Assembly: GCA_033977485.1 (NCBI GenBank)
Contig: CM066991.1
Coordinates: 53,856,850 to 53,920,849 of the forward strand
Origin: Hydrangea macrophylla
Lineage: Eukaryota; Streptophyta; Magnoliopsida; Cornales; Hydrangeaceae
Direction of reading: 5' to 3'
DNA: 64,000 nt
Shown here: piece after piece, positions 11,116 to 22,640 of the stretch
How the letters are laid out: each line of letters opens with the position of its first letter
Numbering within the stretch: position 1 is the stretch's first letter
Notes under the pieces: generated by a model
Databases searched by the model: none
What the model was told of the DNA's origin: nothing
What the model saw: the letters and a program-made list of their open reading frames with translations, nothing else
Translations under genes and position numbers: made by a program

Positions 11116-12735
11116 CAAACTCGGCTGCGGCGAAAAGATCAAAATGTGATAATGTAATGGATTTATGTTCTCGATCTTCATAGTGAATTTATGTTGATTA
11201 AAAGGTCAGAATATGAGAATATAATGGATTTATATTCTCAGTCCTCGCAACGGATTTTCATTGGCCTGCTTGGGGGTGTAACGAATTTATATCCTCGGTC
11301 CTTACAAGGGATTTGCGTTAGCCTATTTGAGAATAAAATGGATTTATATTCTCGATCCTCGTGACGAATTTATGTTGATTAGAATGTGGGAATGTAACAG
11401 ATTTGCATTCTCGGTCCTCGTAACAAATTTGTGTTTGCCTGTTTGGGAGTGTAATTGATTTGCATACTCGGTCCTCATAATGGATTTGTGTTGGCCTGTT
11501 TAAGAAAATAATGGATTTATACTCTCAGTCCTCGCAATGGATTTGCATTGGCCTGTTTGGGGGTGTAACGGATTTGCATCCTCGGTCCTCATAATGGATT
11601 TGCATTGGCCTATTTGAGAATATAACAGATTTATATTCTCAATCCTCGCAATGGTCAGAATATGAGAATATAATGGATTTATATTCTCAGTCCTCGCAAC
11701 GGATTTTCATTGGCCTGCTTGGGGGTGTAACAAATTTATATCCTCGGTCCTTGCAAGGGATTTGCGTTAGCCTATTTGAGAATAAAATGGATTTATATTC
11801 TCGATCCTCATGACGAATTTATGTTGATTAGAATGTGGGAATGTAACAGATTTGCATTCTTGGTCCTCGTAACAAATTTGTGTTTGCCTGTTTGGGAGTG
11901 TAATTGATTTGCATACTCGGTCCTCATAATGGATTTGTGTTGGCCTGTTTAAGAAAATAATGGATTTATATTCTCGGTCCTCGCAATGGATTTGCATTGG
12001 CCTGTTTGGGGGTGTAACGGATTTGCATCCTCGGTCCTCGTAACGGATTTGCATTGGCCTATTTGAGAATGTAACAGATTTATATTCTCAATCCTCACAA
12101 CGGATTTGCGTTGACCTATTTGAGAATATAACAGATTTATATTCTTGATCCTCGTAACAGATTTAGGCTTATCAGAATATGGGAATGTAACAGATTTGCA
12201 TTCTCAGTCCTCGCAACGGATTTTCTTTGGCCTATTTGAGAATATAACAGATTCATATTTTCGATCCTCATAAAGGATTTACGTTGATCTGAATGTGGGA
12301 ATGTAATGGATTTGCATACTCGGTCCTTGCAACGATTTGTGTTGGCCTGTGTGGGAATGTATCGGATTTACATTCTCGCTCCACGTAACAGATTTGTGTT
12401 GGCCGGTTTGAGAATATAACGAATTTATATTCTCAGTCCTCGTAACGGATTTGTGTTGGCCTGTTTGGGGGTGTAACAGATTTGCATCCTCGGTCCTCGC
12501 AACAGATTTACGTTGGCTTTTTGAGAATATAACGAATTTATATTCTTGATCCTTGTAATGGATTTGCATTGGCCTATTAAGGGATGTAACGAATTTGCAT
12601 TCTCGGTCCTCGTAACGGATTTACATTGACTAAATTTCCCAATCAACTACACCTTCTTTGTCCTTGCAACGGATTTGCATTGACCAAAATCATTAGTTAT
12701 CCATTGGTCCTTGCAACAGATTTGCAACGATCGAT
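11116..12735 (+). repeat. Tandem array 2: about 60-bp units (GGATTTGCAT..CTCGGTCCTCG)
   Basis: The repeated phrase is roughly 'GGCCTGTTTGGG.GTGTAA' then 'CGGATTTGCAT' then 'CCTCGGTCCTCGTAA' then 'CGGATTTGCATT', giving a unit of about 60 bp with more than twenty variants. Minus-strand frames such as 11767-12054 translate it as a roughly 20-residue repeat, but they start and stop arbitrarily and other stretches are closed, so I do not call a protein. Confidence 0.85.
11204..12101 (+). repeat. Higher-order duplication within array 2 (449-bp unit, two copies)
   Basis: The block 11204-11652 starts GGTCAGAATATGAGAA and is repeated almost base for base from 11653 to about 12101, covering seven or so basic units in the same order. 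Only scattered substitutions separate the copies. This is a recent duplication by unequal exchange inside the array. Confidence 0.85.
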
Positions 12736-13132
12736 CCTCGGTGATTATCTCTGGTTATCGCATCATGCATCATACATCATGTCGTAAAAGCATGAAATGG
12801 GGCAAGCATAACATTTCATGGTCAGATTCACTTCATTCCCATTGGTAGCATTGCATGAGCATGTGCATCACGATAGGATAGGTGCACTCATCTATATGAA
12901 TACTTGTGTTTAGTAGGTAGACCCTTGCCCGAACTACGTCCTAGTCTAATTCCCATTTGGATACGTAGGTAGCTCAGGCATGACCAGCACCAACTGTCTA
13001 CATGATCATTTGTGCAATGCACGTTATTTTTACCTGAATTCAATAGTTTGGTTAAAGGCTTGTCTTCACACAAGCTTCGACATTCACTTGTGATACGCGT
13101 TGCTCTACGAGTTCTGCCGAAGAAGGGCAAAT
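12736..13132 (+). other. 3' internal end of A with polypurine tract
   Basis: Unique sequence runs between array 2 and the 3' LTR. It is homologous to the reverse complement of 20746-21060 in element C. It contains stem-loop copy 3 and ends with a purine-rich tract GAAGAAGGGCAAA at 13118-13130, directly before the LTR TGTAGACA. The tract is the expected primer site for plus-strand synthesis. Confidence 0.75.
12934..12968 (+). other. Stem-loop motif SL, copy 3
   Basis: CTACGT (12934-12939) pairs with ACGTAG (12963-12968) across a 23-nt loop containing GTCTAATTCCC. It lies about 165 bases before the 3' LTR, and the C copy lies at a similar distance from its LTR. Confidence 0.65.
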
Positions 13133-14589
13133 TGTAGACACCCTAATTTTGACAAACTATCGAATTCAGGGGGTGATTACCTCTAAAAACCGATGACGAC
13201 AATATCCGGCGAAATTTGAAGATCTTTAAAGTGATTGAAACTCTTCGAAACGTTCTTCAGTCTCGACAAAGTTTTTCAAGGGGAGAAGAGAGAGAGGAGA
13301 GAAGTAGGGAATTTTTGGATGTGCAATACATATAAAAAAATCAGTCTGGAAAAATGAAATAAAATGGATGTTGTTATGTTATAGAAGAAAATGAAAAAGA
13401 AAAAGAATTTGAAAAGAAGATGAAAAAGGAAATGAATTTCAAACGAAAATAGTGGGAAATAAAAGAATTTGAAGAGAAGTTGCAAAAGGAAAAAGAAAAC
13501 AAAAACAAAAAATAGATATATAAATAAGAAATAAATAAAACAAAAAGAGGGGAAGTCTATTAGGGACGGCACGCGGCAAAGTCGGCGGCACTCGCTGAGT
13601 ACCGCGCCGGTAAGTCAGTGATTGTCGCGGCCTGTAATAGTCTATTTCTTTATAAACGTATTGAACTCTAGAAGATGTCATGACATATGCAAAAAAAAAA
13701 ATACCCAATTAAGCTCTCAAGGTTAGTCTATATAAGGAGATATACATCTCCATTACAAGAGACACATGAATTTCATATAGAAGAGAGATATAATTGAGAG
13801 TTTGGAGAGAGAGAGAGAGAGAGAGAAGAATATTGAAGAAGAACCATTGAAGAACTTGAAAAGCTTGAAGAAGGTTTGAAGATCTTCATCAAAGTAAGAA
13901 AAAAACCTGAGGTTATTGGAGGTAATCCTTTCATTCCAATTAAATTTAGTCTAAAATTCAATCACAATTCATTGAACTGTAGGATCTCACATTTTCAAAA
14001 AGTCTCTTCCCACCTCATTTCATCACACACTATATTGTGATTGAATTATCATCTATTTGTTGATTTGGATCTAGTTAATCAAGGATTAAGTATTGTAATA
14101 AACATTTTTTAAAGAAAATTTGCTTTGAATCATCAATTTGGTTTAAATTCTCTCTTCATTTGTTCATACTCTTCTCCTTTTTGATCATCAATTTAGTTTG
14201 TTCTCTAAGGACCATTAACTTGATGGGAGAATTGAATAAAATGAATTTATATTCCTCAAGGATCATGTATTTGGGAGAGTAATTAGATGCAGAATTAGTT
14301 ATTTTCATGATTTGATAGTTAGATTCAAGTGAATTCAAGTGTCCTGAGTTCATTAGGATTTAGTATGTCCTTGAAATCCATTCCTAAATTCTCTTATGAG
14401 GTCTATGTTGGGATTTATCTAAGGCTAAATCCATGAATCTCTTTTGTATTTCATTGATATGATCACTATCATGCTTGATCTAGATTCTCCCTAGAATTAT
14501 AAATCAAGTTTGATTCAAAATTATGAACATCAATTCAACTATGGTGTAGTGAATTCATTAATCAACTGTGATCAAAGATTTTTAATTAA
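13133..14589 (+). repeat. 3' LTR of element A, truncated
   Basis: It aligns with 1878 to about 3412 of the 5' LTR, starting TGTAGACACCCT. The match stops inside TTTTTAATTAATCATGA and about half of the expected 3 kb is missing. It contains the TATATAA box at 13729 and the adjoining hairpin. Confidence 0.8.
13729..13751 (+). promoter_or_regulatory. LTR promoter core of A (3' copy)
   Basis: TATATAA (13729-13735) is followed without a gap by GGAGATATACATCTCC, a 6-bp stem with a 4-nt loop (13736-13751). Confidence 0.65.
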
Positions 14590-14668
14590 TCATGAATATA
14601 TAAATATATATAATCTATATATATGTTATCTATACATATAAATATATATATATATATATGTAAATAAG

Positions 14669-14702
<34 letters not shown>

Positions 14703-14724
14703 AAGTCTGTTAGGGACGGCACGT
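14590..14724 (+). repeat. Orphan LTR fragment with AT and poly-A tract
   Basis: The sequence ATATATAA..ATAAGAAA, a run of about 35 A and then GGAAGTCTGTTAGGGACGGCACG corresponds to LTR positions about 2274-2373 of element A. It steps backwards relative to the preceding LTR sequence, so it is a separate piece joined at an AT-rich tract and then cut by the next LTR copy. Confidence 0.65.
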
Positions 14725-15232
14725 TGTAGACACCCCAATTTTGATCGACCGTCGGATTCGGGGGATGATTACCTCTACGACTGATGACGATAATTTTCGA
14801 CAAAATTTGAAGGTTTTCTAAGTGATTCAAGTTTTTCGGAGGATTCTTCAAGCCCCAATAAAGTTTTCAAAGAGTAAAGAGAGAAAACCGGGTGTTCGGG
14901 GAAGCTCAGACATGAAGTACGCATAAAGGAGACAGTTTGAAAATTAATTTTAGTATAATATGTATATATAAAGATTTGAAAAGAAAAATGAAAATAAAGG
15001 AAAGAAAAGAAAAGAGAATTTTGAAAAAGAAAAGAAAATAGCTTTGAAAAGAAGAAATATAGAACAAAGGAAAAAGAAAACAAAACTAAACAAAAAAGAA
15101 ATTTTGTTTTAATCTCATAAACATATTTTATTTATATATATAATTTCTATAAGTATATATAAGTATATATTTGAAAAATAAATAATAAAAAAGGAGGGAA
15201 TTCCGTTAGAAGCGGCACACAGCATAGCTGGT

Positions 15233-15316
15233 GGCACTCGTTGAGTGCCGTGCCCGGCACTTACTGAGTGTCGTGCCGGCATTCAGTGAGTGCCGAAATG
15301 GCACTCGCTGATGCTG
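15233..15316 (+). repeat. U3 palindrome array in G
   Basis: Four inverted repeats of the type GGCACTC-NNN-GAGTGCC start at 15233, 15256, 15278 and 15300, so they are spaced 23, 22 and 22 bp. The first is perfect; others carry single mismatches or T-G wobbles. The array ends about 120 bp before the TATA box. Confidence 0.75.
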
Positions 15317-15434
15317 CAGACAACTCAGTGAGTGTCGCCCGCTGTAACAGATTGTTTTTCTCAAATACGTATAGAATATCCTTGCACATGGATTTTTCAC
15401 CCGAATTTACCTAATTAACCCTTGGAGAGTGGTC

Positions 15435-15457
15435 TATATAAGGAGATCTTCATCTCC
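15435..15457 (+). promoter_or_regulatory. LTR promoter core of G
   Basis: TATATAA (15435-15441) is directly followed by GGAGATCTTCATCTCC (15442-15457). The stem is identical to A's; the loop differs (CTTC). Confidence 0.65.
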
Positions 15458-18400
15458 ATTATTGGGATCCTCTTCCATGATCCTCTTCTTTTAGGTAAGA
15501 AAAATACATAGAAAACTAGAGAGAACTGAGAGAGATTGAAAGATGTTTTGAAGAATCAAGGATTTGTTGAAGAGGAATTTGAAGAATTTGAAGAAGAATT
15601 GGAAGAACTTGGAAGATTGTCAGCAAGAGTCATGTAAACGCTGAGGTTGTTAGAGATAACCTTCTAATCTTATCAAGATTTAGGTTAGAATTCAATCACA
15701 AATCCATAGATTTAGGACTTTTACTCATTTTCAAAAAGTCTCTTCCTACATCATTTCATCACACACCACATAGAACTTGTGATTAAATTTTCAGATGTTA
15801 TTTTCATTGATTTGGGATCTAATAAGCGTTGGGTTTAAGATCAAGTGAAAATTAAAGTAAAACTTAGCATGGATCATCAATAAAAATTTTATTTCACCCT
15901 TTCTTTGTTCTTATTTCACTTATATGATTTGTGAGATCTTCAATATCTCATTGTTTCCCATGAGTTTGATCCTTTTGATTCTCTATGACCTTGTGATTTG
16001 TATGAGAATTAAGGTGGATTATAAACATATCTATACTTAAACTATTGGATCTAATTCTTAACTTATGATTTGGGTCCTCTAGTTTGAAACTTCATGGAAT
16101 CCTCCTCATATTCCATTGAAGTTCATGTGGATTTAATCATATCTAGTCTCCAAGGATCATTAATTTGGGAGAACTTAGTAAAATGAACATACATTCCTCA
16201 AGGATCATGTATTTGGGAGTGAAATTAGAAATAGTTTAAGTCTAAATAAGATTTTGAATACTAAGTCAATATTGGTGTAGTGAATTCATGAACCCACTGT
16301 GATCAGAGATTTTTAATTAAATCATGGTCCATGCGAATTGAATGAGACCAATTGGAGATTGTTCATAACTCATATATCCATCATTAGATTTTTTGTTTTG
16401 ATGAGATTATATGCTTCATATGGTTTGGTCTTATGATTTGTGAACTAGTCACACACTGTCCAAATTTCAGAGCAGTAAGTCCATTTTAAACTTAGTAGAT
16501 CAGAACCTTAATCAAGCTTTGTTGACTTTAAATAATTTTTTTGTATAATTAAATGTTTTAAGAAGATCTCCTAAAAAGAATGAAGTCATTCGGATTTCTT
16601 TTCTATTTTAGGAAAATCATACAAAATCTCTAGACAGAGAGTTGTAAAGTTCTGAGTAGTGTCTTGTTTTGGTTCAATTCCCGGAGATTTAACCGTTTGA
16701 TCTTTGATTTTATTTTTGAGTTAGAAACTATACTCACAGAGGCACAACATAATAAAAAAGAATTAATATCAAACTGTTGGATATATGATATTTCTATTTT
16801 TGAAAAACTAGTTTGCTCTATGAAAATTCTGAAACTCTATTATAGCTTTAATGAATCTTACTAATGATGATCCAAATGTCTTTTATATAACCTAAGGCTT
16901 GAAATATACTTTAATTATGACCAATTGAACTTAATCCCAGAGGCTAAATGATCCAAATCAATGAATAATTTATAGCTCATTCTTGTTCATGTCCATGCAT
17001 TCATTCATGTATGCATAATTTATAACTTATGTTTGGGTAAAGTTGCAATTAATTGAATTTAGATGTAAGTTCCTTGTGGTCATGTTGGAATTATACCATC
17101 TCTATATGGACATTACATTGGCTCCTAGTTAAGACTTGTATATCTATAGAGATGTTGTATTTTCAACTAATTAGAAGGAATTCATGATTATGTCAATTCT
17201 TTCCATGATTGATAGATTTAAGCTAGAAGTTTGGATATGTTAGTAAGGTTTTTTTATTATATTTTTTTCAAAGAATGTGGACTAACCTTTGTTTTGTAGC
17301 ACTATGAGGTATGATTTCTTTTTTCTTCCCTAGTTTATTTATTTCTCAATTTTATTGATTTTTCGACTCCATGTACGACACCTTAAAATTAGGATTTGCC
17401 CTATGTGTATATTTGAATTAGAGACTCTTTTTTTGTAGGCTTTTATTTATTTGCATGCATAACACGCGGAATCCTGCTTTCCTTTGTTTTGATTGAAATT
17501 GTTTTGAAAAGGAAAGGAAAAGGTCTGTTAAAAACAGATACAGAGTCGCCACTTGGTCTTTAGGGAACCAAGAAACCCAATTTGACTCACCCAAACGGAT
17601 AAAGGGCACCGACCTTTAATAACTAAAGAACTTGGCTCGGGGTTTTGGTACGAGAGAGGAAGGAGCCTTTGTCACGACTAAAACACCCTCAACTCGCCCC
17701 GTCTCTCGACGAGCCTCAGTTAGCATCCAAATAATCATCTTATACTATGTTTGGTTTGACAGTTAATATTTATGATAGGTATATTACATCGATCTATCAC
17801 ATAAGAAACTTGAAATGGAGGATCTAAAGATAAGATATCATTCATAAGATTTAAGCCAAGTATCACACAATGCAAAGTGAAAGATCACACGAACAAACCT
17901 AAAAAAAATCGTCTAATCACATATCAAGTAATAAAGTTTTCCTAATCTAAGGGGACATAAATTGTTCTTGAAACAAATTAATCAACGAAATCAAAAAATG
18001 CTTAGCAAGCTAATATGGTGCATGTTAATCTTTGATAAAAGAAGACCTCTCAATCCCTAGGACTGATGAGAAAGGAAGAGTCAATTGAGGGGGAGCATGA
18101 ACGTATGATCTAGTTCATTCCTTATAATCTTCTTAGATTAGGGGTCACAAAAAACCCCAAATCTTACATGAATGCAATGCATGATCCTAGGATGTGCAAA
18201 GGTTGTTGTATGTTTGTGTACATGGACTTTCTAAAGTAACTTATAAGTCTAAAAAGATGAATGAATGCATGGAGGAAATCATCATGGGATATGCACAAAT
18301 ATAGTATGGACTACTTCCTAAGATATGAACAAATTTGGAGTGCATGTAAGCATCAAATCAAAGAATAAAAGTAAAAGAATGTTTGCTGTGAATAGTGGAC

Positions 18401-19812
18401 AGAACATTGACTTGATTTTGTGGAAAATAAAAATTAGGGTTAGGAATGTTTTAAATGCATGATTTTTTATGTAGATCATCCTTATCATGTCTAGAACACA
18501 TATCAAAAATATAATACTCAATAACTATTACAGATTGAGAGAAATAATATGAACAATAGAGGTTACTCAGAAATAGAGTTTGTATTGTCTACTAACATGT
18601 TAGAAAATCTTAGAAAATGAAAAAACAACATCTAGAGGCCCATATTATATAGAAAGTTCCCTAAGACACTTAATTGCAAGGGAAAAATAAGTTAGGACCA
18701 CCCTTTTTGGAAACGTTTTATGTAAAACAAGTTGAAAGTCAACCTAGCTGCTGTGACAGCAGAGGCAGAATGTTTGGAAGGAATGTTTGGACAAAAATGA
18801 ACCCCTTTCAAGTGCTTTCAAGTCAAGCCAAAAATCATGGGTGTTCTATAATGAGTTAGGAAGACTTTCCAATTGGTCTTGCACCCATACCTTGAGTATT
18901 GATCTCAGAATAATTCTTTGAAGTTAAACATCTCACTGTTTTGAAGATTTTCTTCGAGAAAAGTAAGATTTATTTCTTGGAAACCAGACATTGGGGGTTA
19001 TGAGGGGTTTTGAAATAGGGGTTTTGAAAACATATTTCAAACATCAAATAGAGATTAAAACTCCTTAGAACATCAACATCAAACTAATTTAGAGAACCTC
19101 CAAGATTATTGGAAAGACTTGTTTTATTTTGGAAATAACCTCAAGAATACATGGGGATGTATTGAGGTTGTAATCATCATCTATCAAACATGTTTTTGAG
19201 GTCAAGAGCTACTATCCATAAGGATTCACTCACCTCAAACTTCATTTCATCACCTAGATGATGATGAACTAGTAAGTAAACAAGAAAAAGAAAAAGAAAT
19301 GAGATAAGAGGATATGAACATCAAAGTAAACAAGCAAGTATATAGCAATCAATTGATGATATTCATGATGATTTTGGACTTGTAGCTTGGTGTTTCACTC
19401 ATATATGGTGACTTTAGACATGGAAGGAGCTTCCTATCTCACAAATGCTCACTAAAATGGTAGTTGGGTGTATTGAATATGAAGTAAATAGAAGTAATGA
19501 AGTAAAAAAGAAAGCCTAGAACTCACTTTCTTGATTGAAAATCAAAGAAGGAAGCTTCCTTTTCTCTATATTCTAAACTTATCTCTACAACTTTCTCTCA
19601 AAAACTTTTCAAAGCTTGCATTTGACACCCCCTAAATGAGAAGTCAAGGGGAGTTTATGTAAGTCAATTTGGGGTGATTTGGGGATTAAAAAGTGCTTCC
19701 ATTGGCTCCAAATATCTGTGAACAAGGAACTACGTCGTTTTGGTTTTTAATTAATCAAAATGGACCCCCAAAATAATTTACAAAAATAGACTATTTTGGG
19801 GGAGAGTGTCGC

Positions 19813-19898
19813 GGCAGCACTGGGCCTGTGCCGCGGTGGCAGTGGGCCAGTGCCGCAGTGGCAGTGGGCCAGTGCTGCAGTGGCACTGCTCCTCCTTC
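19813..19898 (-). repeat. U3 palindrome array in C
   Basis: Units beginning GGCAG or GGCACTG start at 19813, 19838, 19860 and 19882, spaced 25, 22 and 22 bp. The core GGCAGTGGGCCAGTGCC is an imperfect inverted repeat. It is the GC-rich island of an otherwise AT-rich LTR. Confidence 0.65.
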
Positions 19899-19924
19899 GT
19901 CCACATAATGCTGTTTAGGCCCCC

Positions 19925-20590
19925 AGAGGTTCCGGTATTCGCGAAAAGGCCCTATTTCGTCCGAAATTCACAGAAAATGCGTATGAACTCCAAACTGAGG
20001 TTGTGATATACCGTTGGAAAGGTAATGGAGTCTACTTTACATAAAAAAAATAGTTCAAAGATAGATCACTTTAAAAATGTTTGCGGTATTCGCAATAAAA
20101 GCCGATTTGATCGCCTTTTTCACCTTCAAAAATTCATAATAAATTCATTTTAAATCCAGGAATTATGTGCAATCTACTGTTGGAAAGCTATTGACCTCTA
20201 ATATTCATGAAAAATGTTTGAAAAATGATACAGTGCTCCGGTTTCAAAGCCAACTTTTAGGTCAAATCGGTCAAACCTAGGATTTCCAAGATGTTCTGGG
20301 AACCTCTAGGAGATCCCAAGAGCTGACGTTTTCGTCTGATTTTCTTTTAAAACTTGTTTTAGTACTTTTCACATGATCTAGAATGATCTCAAAAATCTTC
20401 GACAAATTTGGACGATTTCGGTCAAAACCTGGTCAAACTTGGTCAAACCGGTCAACGGGGACTTTCCGGGAACTTCCGGAACTTCTGGGGGTCTCTGGGA
20501 GCTGACGATCTCATCTGATTTTGCATCAAAACTCATTTTATCACTTTTCTTATGACGTAGCATATTTTCATAACTTTTGGTCCAAATCAG
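19925..20590 (-). repeat. Degenerate tandem duplications in the C LTR
   Basis: Two diverged copies with a period of about 151 bp cover 19925-20240 (marker CGGTATTCGC at 19933 and 20084). Two further copies with a period of about 179 bp cover 20240-20590 (marker AGCTGACG at 20321 and 20500, each followed by TCNTCTGATTTT). They are clearly related but no longer similar enough to be recent. Confidence 0.6.
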
Positions 20591-20745
20591 GGAGTTTTTG
20601 GGATTTCAGGGGCATTTTGGTTATTCTGAGCATTTTGAGAGATAGAACTAACTCCAGGAGTCCTTTTTGAGTCTTTTTCGATCATTGTGAACCACCAAGC
20701 TATGGGTCTCCTAAATCTGATAGCTGACAAAATGGGGTGTCTCCA

Positions 20746-21110
20746 GTTTGCCCCTCTTTGGCATGAACTTGCGAGGCAACGCATGTCGCAAGCGAGTGCC
20801 AAAGCTTTGAAGGAACATGTCTTTTTGGTGGCTATAGATTTAGGATACAAGCATTGCAAAGATGCAATGATGAAAAACATGATGCTGAGGTCAGTGCTGG
20901 TCGTGCTCTGCGTGAGCTGCCTACGTATCCTAAGGGGAATCAGACCAGGACATAGTTCGAGGCACAAAAGAACAAATCACATATGCACAACAAGACATAC
21001 AGATGCTATGCTATGAGGATAATATGCAGTGCATGGACGTTATATGAGTTGTGTCATGAGTCCTATCATGAATAGTGTTCTAATCCTAGTATTGTGCCAC
21101 TCCGAGTAGG
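20746..21110 (-). other. 3' internal remnant of element C
   Basis: Reading on the minus strand, this is the end of the internal region followed by a purine tract (GCCAAAGAGGGGCAAAC, 20746-20762) and the LTR. It matches A's 12780-13132 in order, including the stem-loop. The rest of C is gone: at about 21110 the sequence passes into decayed integrase of element E. Reading frames at 20587-20967 and 20687-21016 cross the LTR boundary and are not genes. Confidence 0.65.
20921..20955 (-). other. Stem-loop motif SL, copy 4
   Basis: On the element's sense (minus) strand the arms are CTATGT and ACGTAG, which pair with one U-G wobble, around a 23-nt loop containing GTCTGATTCCC. The wobble is only compatible on the RNA-sense strand. 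Confidence 0.65.
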
Positions 21111-21114
21111 CTGG

Positions 21115-21700
21115 TGTTGTGCTAGAGTTCATCTGACTCTTAAGCAGCGGTTGATTCTGATAAAGATATCAAATCAGTTTAGTACCTAGAGCCTCTTTCA
21201 CATGTCCCCACAAATGTGAAGTAAAGTTTGGATCTCGATCTAATATAATCGATATCGGTGCTCCATGTAATCTCACAATCTTATTTACATACAACCTTGC
21301 ATACTGCTCAAGTGTAGTAGTAGCTTTAACCGATAAAAAAATGTGTTGATTTCGTCAGTTGATCAACTATCACCCAATTAGAGTCATTACCCCTCAGTGA
21401 CTGAGGTAATCCCCACACAAAATCCATTGTTACGTGTTCCCACTTCCACTCTGGAATCGAAAAAGGTTGCAATAAGCCTCCTGGTTGTTGATGTTCAGCC
21501 TTGACTTGTTGACACACCAAACATCGGCTCACAAATTCAGCTACTTCTCTTTTCATTGCAGGCCACCAATAAAACTCTTTAATTATCTTATACAGCTTCG
21601 TGCTCCCCAGATGCATAGCATAAGCGGAACTATGAGCTTCGTCTAGAATTTCTTTTCTAAGCACTGGATCTCGAGGCATACACATCTGTGACCCGTAACA
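21115..21700 (-). pseudogene. E integrase (N-terminal zinc domain and core), truncated
   Basis: The frame open at 21326-21685 encodes an HHCC-type region (AHSSAYAMH ... RCLVCQQVKAEHQ) followed by the start of the catalytic core. VTMDFVWGLP holds the first acidic residue, and NWVIVDQLTKSTHFF matches the usual 'VVVDRLTKSAHF' stretch. Beyond the stop at 21326, recognisable but shifted fragments of the second acidic motif (equivalent of SDRD) and of the STAYHPQ region continue to about 21115, where homology ends. Gypsy integrases normally run another 150 or more residues, so the C-terminal part is missing. The enzyme would insert element cDNA into the genome; this copy cannot. Confidence 0.85.
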
Positions 21701-22640
21701 TAAACCCCATCAGATCAAATAATAAAGTCCTTTGTCTTTCCATTTATCACATCATCTCTATACTGTAATAGCCTCGTATCTGCAGCCTGTAATTCTCGAA
21801 TTCGATCCACCAAGATCGGCCTAACTTCAAATCGTGCCACAAATACTTCTGTTTCTAACATTGATAATTCTGCTCGAACTGTCTTCATGTCCCGAATAAA
21901 ATCGACCGTTTTACACTACATACACGATATTTTTCCTAACGATTTTTGGCTCAAAGCATCGGCTACCACATTTGCTTTTTCCGGATGATAATGAATAGAG
22001 CAATCGTAATCCTTGATTAATTTCAGCCATCGTCATTGTCTCAAATTTAGTTCTTTCTGTGTAAATAGATATTTCAGACTCTGATGATCGGTATAGATCT
22101 CACAACTCACCCCATACAAGTAATGACGCCACAGCTTTAGTGCAAAAACAATTGTAGCTAACTCCAAATCATGTACTGGGTAGTTTAACTTATGTGGTTT
22201 CAGCTGTCTCGAAGCATAAGCTACAACCTTTCCATTTTGCATTAAAACACCACCTAATCCTTGGTGTGACGCATCAGTATAAACTACAAAATTATCAGTA
22301 CTTGACGGAAGAATAAGCACTGGAGCTCTCGTAAAGCAATTCTTCAATTCTTGAAAATTGTTTTCACACTCTAAATTCCAATCAAATTTCACTCCCTTTC
22401 TAGTCAGCTTGGTTAATGGCAAAGCAGTATTTGAAAAGTTCTGAATGAAGCGACGATAATAACCAGCTAACCCCAGAAAACTTCGAATTTCTGTCACATT
22501 CATAGGCCTTGGCCATAAAGACACTGCTTCAACTTTCTTTGGATCTACGGTAATTCCTTCTCCCGTAATCACATGCCCCAGAAAAGCAACTTCTGTTAGC
22601 CAAAATTCACATTTGCTCAATTTTGCATATAATTGCTCCT
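21701..22640 (-). pseudogene. E reverse transcriptase thumb, RNase H and linker
   Basis: The open stretch 22033-22620 begins with [16 protein letters not shown], the standard end of the Ty3 RT, and goes through [13 protein letters not shown] into RNase H. The RNase H motifs [32 protein letters not shown] and [10 protein letters not shown] carry the expected acidic residues. A stop near 22033 (LNLRQ*RWL) interrupts the usual 'LNMRQRRWLELLKDYD' region. Decayed linker sequence with the expected [19 protein letters not shown] phrase continues to about 21700. It abuts the RT palm segment with a frameshift near 22640. Confidence 0.85.

Larger units (their letters stand above)
1878..14589 (+). mobile_element. 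Element A: non-autonomous Tat/Ogre-like LTR retrotransposon
   Basis: A 5' LTR (1878-4945) is followed by a tRNA-Arg primer-binding site, a long internal region, a purine-rich tract and a second LTR starting at 13133. The LTR begins TGTAGACACC and ends CCA, with a 5-nt spacer before the PBS. The internal leader (5001-6850) is collinear with that of element B, which then continues into gag. In A the region after the leader has no gag or pol; it holds low-complexity DNA and two large tandem arrays. The element is therefore a large non-coding derivative that would depend on proteins supplied in trans. The right LTR is cut at about 14589, so no target duplication can be checked. Assignment to the Tat/Ogre branch rests on the tRNA-Arg PBS, very long LTRs, 3' tandem arrays and the gag of relative B. 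Confidence 0.8.
14725..17465 (+). repeat. LTR copy G of the A/B family
   Basis: It begins TGTAGACACCCCAATTTTGATC and follows the A LTR to the phrase ..GTAGGCTTTTATTTATTTGCATGCATAACACG, equivalent to about 4545 of A. The last roughly 400 bases of the LTR and any PBS are missing; element C sequence follows directly. It may be a truncated solo LTR or the start of a lost element. Confidence 0.75.
17466..20745 (-). repeat. 3' LTR of element C (Tat/Ogre-like, second family)
   Basis: On the minus strand it begins TGGAGACACCCCATTTTG, directly after a purine tract. Its distal part (17520-17735) keeps the family-typical AGTGGCGACTCTG and AGGGGCGAGTTGAGGGTG-type phrases also found near the LTR ends of A and B, but the bulk does not align, so it is a different family. 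The left boundary is a junction with G where no CA terminus or target duplication is visible, so it is probably truncated. Degenerate tandem duplications and a palindrome block lie inside. Confidence 0.7.

Noticed and set aside
11767..12646. Minus-strand open frames with a roughly 20-residue repeat over array 2
   Set aside because: Unit length happens to favour open frames; boundaries are arbitrary and neighbouring units have stops.
9405..12735. CRISPR-like array of repeats and spacers
   Set aside because: Units diverge continuously, spacers are not unique, and the context is a plant LTR element without cas genes.
20587..21016. Two overlapping frames of 126 and 109 codons on opposite strands
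   Set aside because: They cross the LTR boundary and purine tract of element C and match nothing.
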